Below, piece after piece: positions 1 to 11,614 of a stretch of 64,000 bases of DNA (positions are counted from its first letter, which is position 1; the number at the start of each line of letters is the position of its first letter). The DNA comes from Pseudo-nitzschia pungens (taxonomy: Eukaryota > Bacillariophyta > Bacillariophyceae > Bacillariales > Bacillariaceae), in NCBI GenBank assembly GCA_037355855.1, contig CM074766.1, forward strand, positions 2,480,001 through 2,544,000. The letters run 5' to 3'. A program made the position numbers and the translations under genes. The notes beneath the pieces are model-generated. The model made no database searches. It was not told where the DNA came from and was given only the letters and a program-made list of their open reading frames with translations.

Positions 1-3000
1 ATTTGTTGTCGGAGGAGATGCTCCGCGAGGAAGGCGCGGTGGGCAACGGCAACGACAACGACAACGACAATGACAACACCAAGGGCAAGGGCAGCGGCAG
101 CGGCAACGCGCACCTCCAATCGCTCACCCGTGGATTGCAGCGCCGTCCCCTGGGAGGAAATCTGACCAACAAACTGACCGAATACACCCGTGGAAAAACC
201 GGGCAGGCCAAGCCCTTCACCCCGGGCGGTCTGGATGCCGAGGAACTGGCACCGCGCGACTCCTCGGGGGATGGAAACACCGACGGAGACGTCAACCCGT
301 ATCTGACTCCCGAGGCAATCGAACGGTCGCTTCGGGTTCTGCGCCAGGGATCCAAGGCATCGTGGAGGGATGGCAGTCTGATCACGTGTCCCCCGGGCGT
401 CGATTTCACGGTGGGGCTTTCCTACAATGATATCTACGGTGATGATGATGATGACGACGACGACAAAGCCGAGGAACGGAAAGACGACGGAATCGGCGAA
501 ATCGATGCCTCCCGCCCCGGGGCAGGCTACGACCCGGAGAACAGTTATTCGGCGGAGCAAAGTGCCAATGGGAGCAACCCGAGGGTTGCAGGTGCTACCA
601 CCCGGGCGGTTCAATGGGATCAGAGCTTTTTGGACGACGATTCGTTGTTTGGAAGCAGCGTTAGTGACAGCGACAGCGACAGCGACAGCGAAAGTGGTAG
701 CGAATCGGACAGCGACGACAAGGAAGAGACGAGCAGTGCTGCTGCCGACGGTGAGGACGGGAGTGATAGCGAGAACAACGAAGAGAAACTCGAAAGCAAT
801 ACCGCCGACTCACCAGCAGACGATAACGCTCAAGGTTTCGACGAAGAGGTTGACCAGCTGCTAACCGAGCTCAACCGGGCAGAGTCACACACGAAACAAG
901 AAATCATCAAAAAGGACAAGAACAGTGATCTCGACGATGGGACAGCAAACAACACGCTCCGGCTGATGGAGCGACAGGCAAAATTGCAAACCGACACGAC
1001 ACGAAAGTCGTGGGCCAGCACTGCCCTGCTGCCCATCGATGATTTTCACTCCTACATCCCGAATCCGGCCATGAGGTATCCGTTTACCCTGGACACCTTT
1101 CAACAACAGGCGGTGGCCCGCCTGGAACGAAACGAATCCGTGTTTGTGGCGGCCCACACATCGGCGGGAAAAACGGTCGTCGCCGAATACGCCGTGGCCC
1201 TGGCCAAACAACGGGGCACGCGCTGTATCTACACTTCACCGGTAAGGATTTGTTTTCGACGCGGCGACGACAAAAGTTTGCGACAACCCCGCGCTTGCTT
1301 TGAAATACAATGCGCCATTTTCTCATCAAAGTGTTCCTTTCTACGTGCTCGGGTGACTTCTGCTTTTTTTTTTTCGTTCCAAAATCAGATCAAGGCCCTG
1401 AGCAACCAGAAATTTCGAGATTTCTCGTTGAAGTATGGGTCCGAAAATGTTGGGCTAATTACGGGTGATTTGGTATGTTCGACTTGTTTTGTTACCGCAC
1501 CTCGTTTCGTCAAACCGAAATCAATGGTACATCCGTCTTTTCGTGTTGACCTCATTCTGTTCGGTTCCGCACTTATTTCTGTATCGATTTATAGCAAGTG
1601 AATGCTGATGATTCGACCTGCCTGATCATGACGACAGAAATTCTGCGAAGTATGCTTTACAGAGGTGCCGATCTTATTCGAGACATTGAGTTTGTTGTTT
1701 TTGATGAAGTTCACTACGTAAATGATTCTGAACGTGGAGTTGTTTGGGAGGAAGTAATCATCATGTTGCCTGCTTATGTCAACCTCATCTTTTTGAGTGC
1801 AACAACACCCAACACGTTTGAATTCAGTGATTGGATCGGAAGGACGAAACGGAGACCGGTTTATGTCATCAAAACCGATTACCGTCCGGTTCCCCTGTCC
1901 CACTTCCTCTGGGCCAATCTGAAGCTTCACAAAATCAAGGAAGGAAAGAGCGGCTTTCTTGACAAAGGCCACCAGGAAGCAAGCAAGGCTTTGCGACCAA
2001 AAGAGAACAACAAAAATTCTTCGAAACAGAAGCAAAAGCCAGCACCGAAACCAACCAGTCGCGGGCCACAAAACATGGCTTGGCAGGCTCAAGGGGGGAA
2101 ATCGCAATGGATGTCTCTTGTGAGATACCTGCAAAGGGAAGAGCTAACACCAACCGTGGTCTTCTCGTTCTCAAAGAAAAAATGCGAAGAGATTGCCAAC
2201 ATGCTACGAAGCTTAAACATGAACACCGCTGCAGAGGGTGCCGCAATCCAAGGGTTTACATTGCAAACAATTGCACGGCTATCACCCATTGACCAATCCT
2301 TACCACAGGTTCTCACTGTCTGTGAGATGGTCAAGAGGGGCATCGGCGTTCATCACGGCGGATTATTGCCTATCTTGAAGGAAATGGTTGAGGTACGACC
2401 GACTTGCCAACCGTAGCGCAATCGATGATGGTGAAATTCGAAACAGATTCGCCTGCTCACACAATGCGCTCACGCTGCATGATTTTTTCCATCATTGCTT
2501 TTTCATTCGCTAGATTTTATTTTCTCGAAACCTGATCAAGGTCCTCTTTGCTACCGAAACATTTGCTATGGGGGTAAATATGCCTGCGAGATCTGTGGTT
2601 TTCAATTCAGTTCGCAAACACGATGGTACTCAATTTCGGGCTCTAGAGCCAGGTAAGAGCAAAATTATTATTTTTGTTGGAAAGACATTTTTTGTTCCCT
2701 GTGATTGAACTTCCTGAAGATTGTGCAGGCTTTTCATCTGATATGTGTTTGCTGATCTTATCGATTCCAATCTTGATGATCATTAGGCGAGTACACTCAA
2801 ATGGCAGGACGCGCAGGTAGACGAGGTCTGGATAAGGTGAGAATTTGAAACTACGTTGCAACCTAGAGGAGGAAAGACCGTATTGTGGCGAGCTGCTTGT
2901 ATACTCACGATGGAGTCATTGATGAATGTTGTGCAAAATTAGGTTGGGACCGTGATCATGTGTTGCTTTGGCGAAGAGCCACCACCGATCGGAATGTTAC

Positions 3001-4760
3001 GAACTATGTTGACCGGATCATCAACGATGTTGCGGTCCCAATTCAGATTGACTTACAACATGATTCTGAATCTGCTTCGGGTAGAGGAAATGTCGGTAGA
3101 GGGCATGATCAAGCGCTCGTTCAGTGAATTCGCTACGCAGCGTGCTCTGACCTCGAAGGAATATCCGAAGTTGTTGGCAAGAGGTCAGAAAACCCTTTCA
3201 AAGCTGAAAGAACAGTTCGATGCAGAAGCAGGGCAGCGGATTGGGGCCGAGGATATCGAGGAGTATTTTTCAAGCTGCAACAAACTCATGGAACTGAATT
3301 CAGAGCTCTTAGCGTACATCACTAGTTCAACGGATGGTTCGGGAGATGGTGTTTTGCAGCCGGGAAGGGTTCTCACGGTATCTGCAGCAAGAAAGCATGG
3401 GATAGTGCGAGCGCCAGCGTTGATCTTGGAAACAAAGTTCTCTACTGGAGGAGCGACGTCGGAAGGGAATAAATTTCTTGACTCCATTGTTTGTATGGTT
3501 CTTATGCCAGAGCACTACACAAGCGAAGGAAAAGATGGCCAGGAGGAATCAAAAACACGAGCTCTAGGAGAGGTAGGCTTTTCGAAACATAGATACTACG
3601 GAATTTTCAAGATAAAATTGGATCAAATTCTGTTCGTAACGGCGTCGAAAATAAAGATCGAACCAGCTCTGTTGTACAAAGAGAAGGCAGGCAACAATAG
3701 GATTACAGGTGGTTTCGATCGTGGCCGCGGACAAGCCGCATTTTTTGGAAAGCCCATGAGCCGAAAAATCGACGACCCATTTGCTGGAATGATGGCAAAA
3801 GGGAATAAGAACGACGACGATGGGTTTTCCGGGAAGAAGAAAGCGGGCAAAAGCCGTATATCCTCCGAATCCGCCATCGAGGACGCAGTGACATTGTTGA
3901 TAGATACAGAGAAAGAAGAAATGGCGTCTGGCATACCGCTCTTAAACATGATGGATTCTCTGAAACGAGGAACTGATATTGTTGAGCTTCGAAACCGTGG
4001 AAACTTTATCGACGAACTCGCAGTGCAGCTCCGAAGTTGCCAATCTCATCGCCACGGCACTCTCGTGAAGTACTACGCCCTGTTGGAACGAATACACACG
4101 CTAGAAGAGCGCGTTCAATCCCTCAACCACCTCTTGTCGAATGAGGCACTGCAGCTCTTTCCCGACTTTTTGTGTCGAAAAGCCGTCCTCAAGACGCTGG
4201 GGTATCTCGATGAGAACGAGGCAGTGGCGGTCAAGGGAAGGGTTGCGTGCGAAGTGAATACATGCGAGGAGCTGATCGTCACGGAAATGGTTTTTGAAGG
4301 AATCCTCAACGACCTCGATCCGACCGAAATCGTTGCGGCACTGAGTGCTCTCGTGTATCAACAAAAGAGCACCGATGACGATTTCGACATCGAAGTCCCG
4401 GAATCGCTTCTGAACTGCTGCAAGCAAATGAAGAAAATTGCTATGAACCTCGGACAGTTGCAGAAAAATCACGGTCTGGATCTGGATCCGATGGACTACG
4501 CCGAGTCTACGATGAAATTTGGCCTCGTCCATGTGGTTTACGAATGGGCCATCGGCGTTCCATTCAGTGAGATCTGTCAGTTGACGACCGCTCAAGAGGG
4601 ATCGATTGTTAGATGCATCACCCGCCTCGATGAGCTGTGCAGAGAGGTAAGAAATTGCGCCCGTGTCGTCGGGAACCCAACCTTGTACAGGAAAATGGAA
4701 GCTGCTAGCACTGCAATCAAGAGGGATATTGTGTTTGCGGCGTCGCTCTACGTCAGCTAA
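1..4760 (+). CDS. SKI2: SKI2-type DExH RNA helicase (Ski complex), 5' partial
   Basis: The reading frame is open from the window edge, so the start is upstream. Exons by GT-AG and homology: <1-1241, 1389-1472, 1595-2392, 2514-2652, 2787-2836, 2943-4760, giving about 1375 residues here. The N-terminal ~340 residues are acidic and low complexity (DN, DD and SDSD runs). Helicase motifs follow in order: AHTSAGKT (Walker A), [13 protein letters not shown] across the first intron, DEVHY (DEVH box), [28 protein letters not shown] and [10 protein letters not shown]. After these come the arch region and a C-terminal DSHCT domain ending in [10 protein letters not shown], as in the family. Known role of the family: with Ski3 and Ski8 it feeds mRNA 3'-to-5' into the cytoplasmic exosome. 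MTR4 is the nearest alternative, but the long acidic N-terminus and the overall motif wording fit SKI2 better. No frameshift is seen. Confidence 0.9.
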
Positions 4761-5350
4761 AATTTCACCGAACCGATACGAAGTGTCCTTGATAAATATT
4801 CATTAAACCTTTTAAAAATAAAGTCTTTCCACAAATTTCCGACTCGAATGCTTCCATGGAATATTGAATAAGTTACCGTGCCTCCCGCCGTTGCCACAGG
4901 AACCGAGTCACTCAAAAAATAGACCCTGCCTGCCTGCGTATTCGACACTGCTGAACATAAAGTGAACCCTGAACACGTATATTTAGAAAAGTGATGTATA
5001 CAACACGACCATCCTCCTTGATCCCAAGAAATAATTTTTCACGACGGGAAAATGGTCTAGTATTGCACAGTGATCGGTGACGCGACGTGTACCCATTTTT
5101 TTTTTTTTTTTTTGGCAGGTTGCGATCAGTGAGTCTTCTTGTCTCTCCACTTTTGGAACTCGTCGAATGCGCGCCGTCTTCCATTTCTCCCAATGGCCGA
5201 GTCCAAACAAAAACAAAACCAAACAAAAACCTTTGTTTTCCATCGCGTGCGGAAAAAAATAATTTCTTTTTGGTTGTCGTCGAAAATCGATCGAAATGAT
5301 CGTGTCGCAAACCGCCCTGATTTTTTTTTTTTAAAACTAAAATTCCTTTT
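4761..5350. other. Intergenic, no gene seen
   Basis: This stretch lies between the 3' ends of the convergent SKI2-like gene and the Gln-rich gene. It holds AT-rich sequence, a T run at 5097-5114 and a second at 5321-5332. The short open frames here are low-complexity phenylalanine or lysine strings on both strands and have no support as genes. The T and A runs may belong to the 3' untranslated regions of the two flanking genes. Confidence 0.5.
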
Positions 5351-5761
5351 TTACGACCTTCGCGGTGCCTGTTGGGCCGTCACCGATTTTTTCTGCTGCT
5401 GTTGCTTTTGCTGCTGCTGTTTTTGCTGTTGCTGCTTCATGGCGTGTTGCGTGTGGTGCATTCGGGCCGCTTCGTAGGCCGCCGCGGCGAAGCCTCCCAC
5501 ATACGGACGGTGATTGGGACCCCCGGTTCCCGTCCCGTTCGTCGGGGATGCAACGGGAGATCCGTCCTCCTCGTCCGAGTCTTCGTAATCGGAATCGTCA
5601 AAGTCGATCCCGAATCCGATTCCGGCGAGTGCTCCGGGCTGAAGGACCGAACTGGAACGGCGCTGGGCTCCACCCTCGGAGCCGGGTGGTTCGGCGTTGC
5701 TGCCGGCGACCGCTCCGGCGCCGGAGAAAAGGGATGATCCACGTCGGGGGGCGTCGGACAT
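5351..5761 (-). CDS. Small Gln-rich acidic protein, unknown function
   Basis: This is a 136-residue single-exon frame starting at ATG (5761-5759) and ending in TAA. The N-terminal half is rich in Ser, Gly and Ala. An acidic patch (DFDDSDYEDSDEEDG) lies at about residues 51-65, followed by a Pro/Gly/Thr stretch and the segment RPYVGGFAAAAYEAAR at about 85-100. The C-terminus is a polyglutamine/lysine tract (QQQQK repeats) that ends in basic residues. There is no signal peptide, membrane segment or recognisable domain. The ordered acidic and YVGGFAAAAYEAAR segments argue for a real protein rather than chance, but the Q-rich end is simple-repeat DNA. I do not recognise the family. Confidence 0.55.
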   Translation of the reverse strand: MSDAPRRGSSLFSGAGAVAGSNAEPPGSEGGAQRRSSSVLQPGALAGIGFGIDFDDSDYEDSDEEDGSPVASPTNGTGTGGPNHRPYVGGFAAAAYEAARMHHTQHAMKQQQQKQQQQKQQQQKKSVTAQQAPRRS

Positions 5762-7397
5762 GTTGTTGTTTGTTTGTTTGTTTGTTCGTAAAGTAACTTA
5801 GCTGGATGCGTTGCGGTATGGATGAGGGGTGGAGCGCTGCGTTCGGCGTTGCTGATTGTGACTCTGTCTTGTTTTTTTTTATTTCTTGTGTTTTGGAAAC
5901 CCGGTGCGGTTCGTTCGTGCTCATAACAATAATTCTATCAGTAGTATTCCTCTGATTTGCAGTACAAAGCGCAGAACGTGCGCGGGGTCTAACTCGGATT
6001 CATTCGGTACTCGTATTACGGTGTTGTTTGATCGTGTTGACGTTTCCTGGTACCGGTACCAGGTGAGTGATTGCGAACCCAAAGCGAAGAAAAATGGCAA
6101 CGATCGGGGGAGGCAGTTTTGGATAAACTGGTAATGACCACAATGACTGCAGGTTTACTATCATAGACCATAGATGATCGGGATGGATGCGACACGACGG
6201 TCTTGCCGTCTAGAATAAGTAAGTTACTCCACGGTAGGTTCCCTTACGGCAATTCTTCGTGTAAGCTTCAATCGTTTGCATGTTGAAATAATAATGATAT
6301 TCTATTGTACCAATGGTATTTACCAGTCAACTGTCAGGCTTATCACCTTCGATCGCACGGATTTTTTCTTTTTACAGCACCTTGACAGCACCTTGACTTA
6401 GCGCATCTCCAAATCTCAACTACGTACGGAATAATCCACATACCGATTGATACAGTATTTTACCGGAAAGTGGAATCATCTGATAGGTTGTGAGAGGAAT
6501 TCAATACAATTAGAGTTAAACATAACATACCGTACATGAATTCATCAAGGGTTCTGATTGGCTGTTTTGTTCTCGATCTCTTGGACAACAATCATTCCAT
6601 ACCGATACGACCACTAGTAGTAAATTAATCTTACTTGTACCATATCGTCATCACAAGTACAAGAATACAAGAATCTTCCAAAAGGCTTTTTGGGGTGACA
6701 CTCATGCTGCGTTGCGTTCTGAAAGATACCGTACTGATTCGTACCGTACGGCTATTTTTGCGCGCCTGAGTAAGTAGCGGTAACGGGAGTTGGTACATAG
6801 CAGGGGTCTATTATGACCCCTGGTACATAGTACGTACCGGTAAGGCTATCTTACTCTTGACAGCATGATGCAAAATCCTTCGGACAAGCCATCTGATGTT
6901 TGCCTCATTATTCCTCTGGATCGAATCGAAACTGGGACCTAACGGTATTGTCACCGCCAACACCGAGTTGAGGGTAAATTATTCATCTCAAAATAATACT
7001 CTTAGGCGCCAGCAATTCCTCACAATCGAAAATGTCACAGGGCACAAGGTAGTAAGTACGTCATACGAGTAACTTATCGATGCCATTTGCGCCATGAGAA
7101 CACGGGGTCGTCCGATCTTCGAGGCATGCTGTTGAGAGTATTGTAGTACGTACGGTACTGGAATCCTATCCAATCAAAATCACTCACGATAGCAACACAT
7201 TGTTGTAACAAATCCTTCGTGCCTTCCCCGACAACAACAGTTTTGTCTACTTCCTTACCCTGCTGTGGAATACTCCTTGTGCGCGATCCTTTGTTCCTGT
7301 TCCGAACACACATCGCCGTGAACTGTTTTTCTCGTGGCGGCAGGGTCCATTGTCGAGCCCGAAAAATCGACAAAAACAGCAACCCACCACGGCGACG
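5762..7397. other. Intergenic 1.6 kb, divergent promoter region
   Basis: No gene is supported. The stretch separates the divergent Gln-rich and PfkB-kinase genes, so both promoters should be here. A short TTTG tandem repeat lies at 5765-5785. The rest is AT-rich and unusually dense in words such as GTACCG, TACGGTA and CGTACG (for example 6051-6062, 6730-6751, 6828-6844, 7147-7158). Confidence 0.5.
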
Positions 7398-8967
7398 ATG
7401 AGCAATAATGACAGCGGAAACGGAACCGGAAACAGGAACAACGAGGAAGACGATGCTCCGACAATTTTGCTGGTGGGCGCTTGCTGCCTCGATCGCTTGT
7501 TCATGGTTTCAAAGTACCCGGCGGCCGACGCAAAAATTCGCAGCACCTCCTACAAAGAAACGGGGGGTGGAAACTCGGCTAATTCGGCCTGTGGTAAGCA
7601 GCAACCCATGGCAGTCGTGACGTTTGGGATTTCATCCGCGGATTGATTGCTCATTTTGGTGGTCGAAAGATTTTTTTTTTTTTTTTCTCAAAAAATAATG
7701 CTCGTTGTCACCGTTCGTCGCGTGCATCGCATCGTGCCACGGATCAGCCATTGCGAAACTCGCCGGCGCCGAACTGTTTTCGTCGTCGGGACAATCGACG
7801 ATTCGTGTCGAATTTCTCACCAAGGTCGGGGACGATTCGGCGGGGCAAACACTCATCGAGGAAATGAACGCGTTGAATGTGGGAACGACCCTGCCTCTGT
7901 TTCGGATTGTACCGGGGAGCACCACGGCCCACACGGCAATCATTGTCAGCGAGAGCGAGGAGACGAGAACCTGCATCCACACTCCCGGGTCCGGCGGGGA
8001 ACTCTCGATGACAGAGGACGTCGAAACATTGTCGAGCGAAAACATCGACGAACTCTTTCGAAACGTGCGTCACGTGCACTCCGATTCGAGGCACACGGAC
8101 GTCGCCCTCTGGATGGCCAGGGAAGCCAAGCGGCGAGGAATCACGGTGTCGTGCGATTGCGAAAAGGATCGATACACCGATGCACTCGACGAACTCATCG
8201 AGGTCTGCGATGTTTTGTTCACAAATTCCAATCACCTGGGAGAATACCTGGGCCGTTTGACCCGCGAACGAGAAGAGGCCGTCGGTCGACAAGCCCTTCC
8301 CGAACCGGCCATCACCGTCGGCACCAAAGGAGCGGGATCGGGATCGGGATCGATGACACCCCCGTCATTGGAGATTGCCAAAACATACGTCGATTCCCTG
8401 ACGCCGAGCGCGTACTTTGCCAGGTGGCTAGATGAGAAATTTGTTTTGGGAAAAGAAGTGGTGGTCACCCACGGTTCCATGGGAGCCCTCCACTACAAAG
8501 CGGTTGAATACAGAAATTGGCAAAGCGACGGTGACAGCAAGCGCCACAATACCATCGAGATCGAGATGGTCGACACGAATCTTCTTCGCGTGCGACACTC
8601 GTTCGACGATGGAACAGAGGGTGCCAACATCTTGTACGAAATACACCAAGCAGGAATTCTCAAGCATTCGAAGGTTGTGGACACTACTGGCGCCGGCGAT
8701 TCCTTTATCGGAGGATATGTTCTGGCAAAGACCGCCCTGGAACGAGGGGATGAGGAGGTTTCGGGGGGCAGGGTTCAATTTGCGCTAGAGATGGGGTCGT
8801 TCGTTGCAGGATGCAAGGTGGGGGGATCCGGATGGGCTGCGTTGCCGACGTTCAAGGATGTTGATGATCGGTTGGGGGTGAGCGCAGCCGATGCAAAAGC
8901 TTCACTTGTCGGTGCAATCGGGTCGTTCAACAATGGCGACAATAAAGAGAGGCATTCCAGTTGTTGA
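7398..8967 (+). CDS. PfkB/ribokinase-family carbohydrate kinase
   Basis: Two exons, 7398-7593 and 7748-8967, encode 471 residues. The 154-base intron carries a 16-T run and is placed by a GT-AG pair that joins ..NSAC to AIAKLAG. Family features: the N-terminal VGACCLDRL strand, the sugar-binding glycine motif ETGGGNSANSA (about residues 56-66) and the C-terminal signature DTTGAGDSFIGG, in which the Asp is the catalytic base and GAGD forms the anion hole. Enzymes of this family phosphorylate sugars or nucleosides with ATP. The exact substrate cannot be read from sequence. The wording resembles the ketohexokinase-like plant and algal branch. A Gly/Ser insert (GSGSGS) lies in the middle. The ATG at 7398 is preferred because no upstream in-frame ATG is seen. 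There is no clear targeting peptide, so it is probably cytosolic. Confidence 0.8.
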
Positions 8968-9626
8968 GGCTGGTAGATCAAGGGTGGCACACTTTTTGCC
9001 CTCTTGCTTTCATTTTCGCCCCACCACCTGTAGAAAGAGTGGTGACCAGGTACAATCTTTCCGAGCTTGCAAGTCGTCAACATCGATTATCACCATAGAA
9101 TTCAGTCATGAACCGCTTTTGAAAATTTAAATTCTATTCATGCTCAAACAATGATGAGAAGGGAACCCCTAAACCCGATGCTACTCCTTTCCAAAACAAG
9201 GCAAGGCGTGAAGAAGTTGATAGAAAGCAGTACATTGTACGCTCTCGAAACAAAGTCGACAACTGCTTCAAGCGAGGCTTGATAAAACCAAATACGTAAC
9301 CATATTGAGCTTAGAACGCTCCTAGGACACGGTATGATAGATAATCAAGACTCAAGTATAGTTTTTGTTCTCATTGGGGAGTATTTGAACCAGCGTTATA
9401 ATTCGAGTATGCTTTCGTTGTTTTGAGATTAATTGTAGTATCGCAGAGTACTTTTAGTACGCATTACAGTACATACGGGTAGCAGATTTTTTTTCTGAAT
9501 TAAAATTGATGTCACACTTCGGCATAAGGTGTTATTTACGTAATCCGAAGTTTTCTCGGATGAGCACGTGCACTCGCACCTAAGTAATAATTTGAAAAAG
9601 CGCGCGCAACGGAAAAAATGAGTGTC
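8968..9626. other. Intergenic, no gene seen
   Basis: AT-rich sequence downstream of the PfkB kinase. No open frame with protein-like composition, no tRNA-like fold and no long repeat was noticed. It borders the repeat nest that begins at about 9627. Confidence 0.5.
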
Positions 9627-9708
9627 ATTTCTTTAGTAATCGAGTTATTTCTTTGGTAATGAATTGCATTTCTTTGGTAATGAATTGCATTACTTCGGAA
9701 TTGAACGC
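9627..9708. repeat. Tandem repeat, ~21 bp x 4
   Basis: Four adjacent units of about 21 bases follow the pattern ATTTCTTTGGTAATGAATTGC. The two middle copies are nearly identical and the outer two are degenerate. No coding role is apparent. Confidence 0.7.
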
Positions 9709-9965
9709 ACGAAGGCACTCACTGGAAAGGGACAAAGCATATGCCAAAATAAAGCTGAGAGTGGTAAAATAGACCAATTTCTTGCCAGAGAGCACACCAT
9801 GGTGGATATTTAGGCTGTAGATGCCAAAATCCCTGCAAAATGAAGGTGACTTGTACAACAGAAAACAGAGCTTGTAGAGCAGGTAGAGTTGCGCTCGTAG
9901 AGGACCCGAAGAAACAGACATGGAGAGTAGGTAGAAATGCGCTTGTAGAGAACTTTGTAGAAAGT

Positions 9966-10036
9966 GCAACCTCGTGCTGGGCTGCTGTTTGTCCTCGGCT
10001 TCGCCTCGTACAAACAGCAGCCCAGCACTTGGTTGC
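9966..10036. repeat. Foldback hairpin 1 (shared-apex family)
   Basis: A perfect 19-base inverted repeat (9974-9992 with 10010-10028, starting GTGCTGGGCTGCTG) extends outward through a 2-base mismatch to a further six paired bases (GCAACC 9966-9971 with GGTTGC 10031-10036). The 17-base centre is CCTCGGCTTCGCCTCGT. It can close as GGC-TTC-GCC above a TC/TC mismatch. The same apex design recurs at 27233-27318 and 27332-27421 with unrelated stems. Confidence 0.85.
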
Positions 10037-10194
10037 TGTCGTGGGAGAGGGAAACCGATTCAGTCGCCTGGCCCTGTCCACCGCTCAGCTTGGAAAAAAG
10101 GGCCGGTTCATTGGCCAAGGGGGTTGAATGATGGCGGCGGCTTGGGCCAGTCGCGCACCCACAAACATGGCAGCCAAGTTTTGGCTTTTGTGTT

Positions 10195-11000
10195 GCTCCA
10201 ACGTACCAGTAGAACTCTTCTCCATGGTCGAAAGCAAAAAGAAGCAGTGGGTGAGTGAATTGGAAACAGCAAGAACCCCACACGCATCAGCACCACCAAG
10301 AACAGACGCATCAGCAATAAGAAAAAAACAGATGCAGCAGCAACAACAACAGACGCTGCAGACGCCGCCGCAGCAACAACAACAACAGCAGCAGACGCAG
10401 CGGCAGCAGCCACGAACGCAACAACAGCAGACGCAGACGCAGCAGCGGCAACAACAGCAGCAGTAGCCAAGAATGCAACAACAGCAGCAGCAGACGCAGC
10501 AACAACAGGAAGCAGTCGCAGCAGAAGCAACAGTACAGCAGACGCCGCAGAAAATCAGACGCAGCGAAGCAGAAGCAACGCCACACGCATCAGCAGCAAA
10601 CAGCAGCCGAAGTAGACGCCGCAGTCCAGCAGACGCAGCGAAGAAGCCGCAGACGCAGCAAAAGCAACAGACAGGAGACGCAGCAGTCGCAGACGCAGCC
10701 ACCGCTGTAGCAGCAACGACACCTTACAGGACTTACAGTAGCAGAGTTCCAGTAGAAGTCTTCCCCACCATGGTCAAAGCAAAAAACGGAGCAGCGTGTG
10801 AGTAAATCGGACGCAACAGTCGCAGTCGCAGCGGCAGCAATGGCAACAGCAGCAACGGCAACAGCAGCAACAGCAGCAACAAGAACAACAGCAACGGCAA
10901 CTGCAGCAACGGCAACAACAGCAACGGCAACAACAGCAACACATTAGAAGACTTACAGGAGCAGAGGAACTGAGCTTTCACCATCGTGGTCAACAGCACC
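10195..11000. repeat. CAG/CAA low-complexity block with a degenerate repeated module
   Basis: Position 10330 to about 10940 is dominated by CAG, CAA and GCAGACGCAG units. Read on the plus strand it gives polyglutamine, and on the minus strand it gives Cys/Leu/Ala strings. Stops break every frame, so I do not call a gene. Embedded in and around it are related non-repeat modules at about 10199-10262, 10735-10806 and 10945-11000, each with a version of CAGTAGAA..CTTC..CCATGGTC followed by AAAGCAAAAA (weakest in the third). This implies old segmental duplication of a unit that contained the triplet tract. Confidence 0.6.
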
Positions 11001-11402
11001 AAATTTGCTTTTGTAACTGATCAGTTTTGAAATTATGAGCAACTCCTGGGATCCAACAAAAAAAAAGAAGCAACACGATAACACCGTCTAAGATGTAGGA
11101 CTCAGTACTAATTCTACAGAGATCTTCAGTCCCACCTACAAATGCGCGGGCCAACCAGTCCCGTCCAGCGTCCAGCAAAGTATTGCTCAAAGCACGGAGT
11201 TGTGTGTGAAATTTCAAACAAAAATACTCCCACATGCAGCTCTGTGTACTGTAAATCTACTGAGTCCCATGCTAGAAAACAAAAGCATTACTTTGGTATT
11301 ACAGTACAGATTTTCATGTACCCTTTCTACGAGTAACACGAACAGTATCGAAAACACCCTGCAGCAGCAACAAGCAGCAAGCAACGCTTGCTGGCAACAG
11401 TC
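11001..11402. other. Non-coding remainder of the repeat nest
   Basis: No gene is supported between the CAG block and the gypsy element. A short CAGCAGCAA stretch lies at 11360-11380. The block ends at the CCCTC target duplication of the gypsy insertion. Confidence 0.4.
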
Positions 11403-11407
11403 CCCTC

Positions 11408-11596
11408 TGCCATACCCCGGGTCTACTAGTGATTAGAATAGTAGTGATATGCAAATTGTGAGCTCTATTGGTTAGTCTATTTGCTACAGCTCTAAGAGCC
11501 TTCCGAATCAGCGATTCTGTCGGCTCGCCGATTGTTTTTATCCTTATCCTTAATCCAGTCCCGTGTGTACTCGTGACTGTATTTTGGTGCACGGCA
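11408..11596 (-). repeat. Gypsy element 3' LTR
   Basis: The 189-base LTR lies at the left end of the element (3' end on the coding strand). Its ends are TGCC/GGCA inverted repeats. It matches the other copy at 17056-17244 at every base I compared. Confidence 0.95.
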
Positions 11597-11609
11597 TACT
11601 CCTCCATGG
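11597..11609 (-). other. Candidate polypurine tract of the gypsy element
   Basis: On the minus strand the bases directly before the 3' LTR read CCATGGAGGAGTA and then TGCC. The purine run GGAGGAG next to the LTR is the expected plus-strand primer site. It overlaps nothing coding: pol stops at 11615. Confidence 0.6.
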
Positions 11610-11614
11610 TACTG

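Noticed and set aside
10085..10805. Open frames through the CAG/CAA block (polyglutamine on plus, Cys/Leu/Ala strings on minus)
   Set aside because: Simple-repeat DNA keeps several frames open by chance. No non-repeat domain or start context supports a protein.
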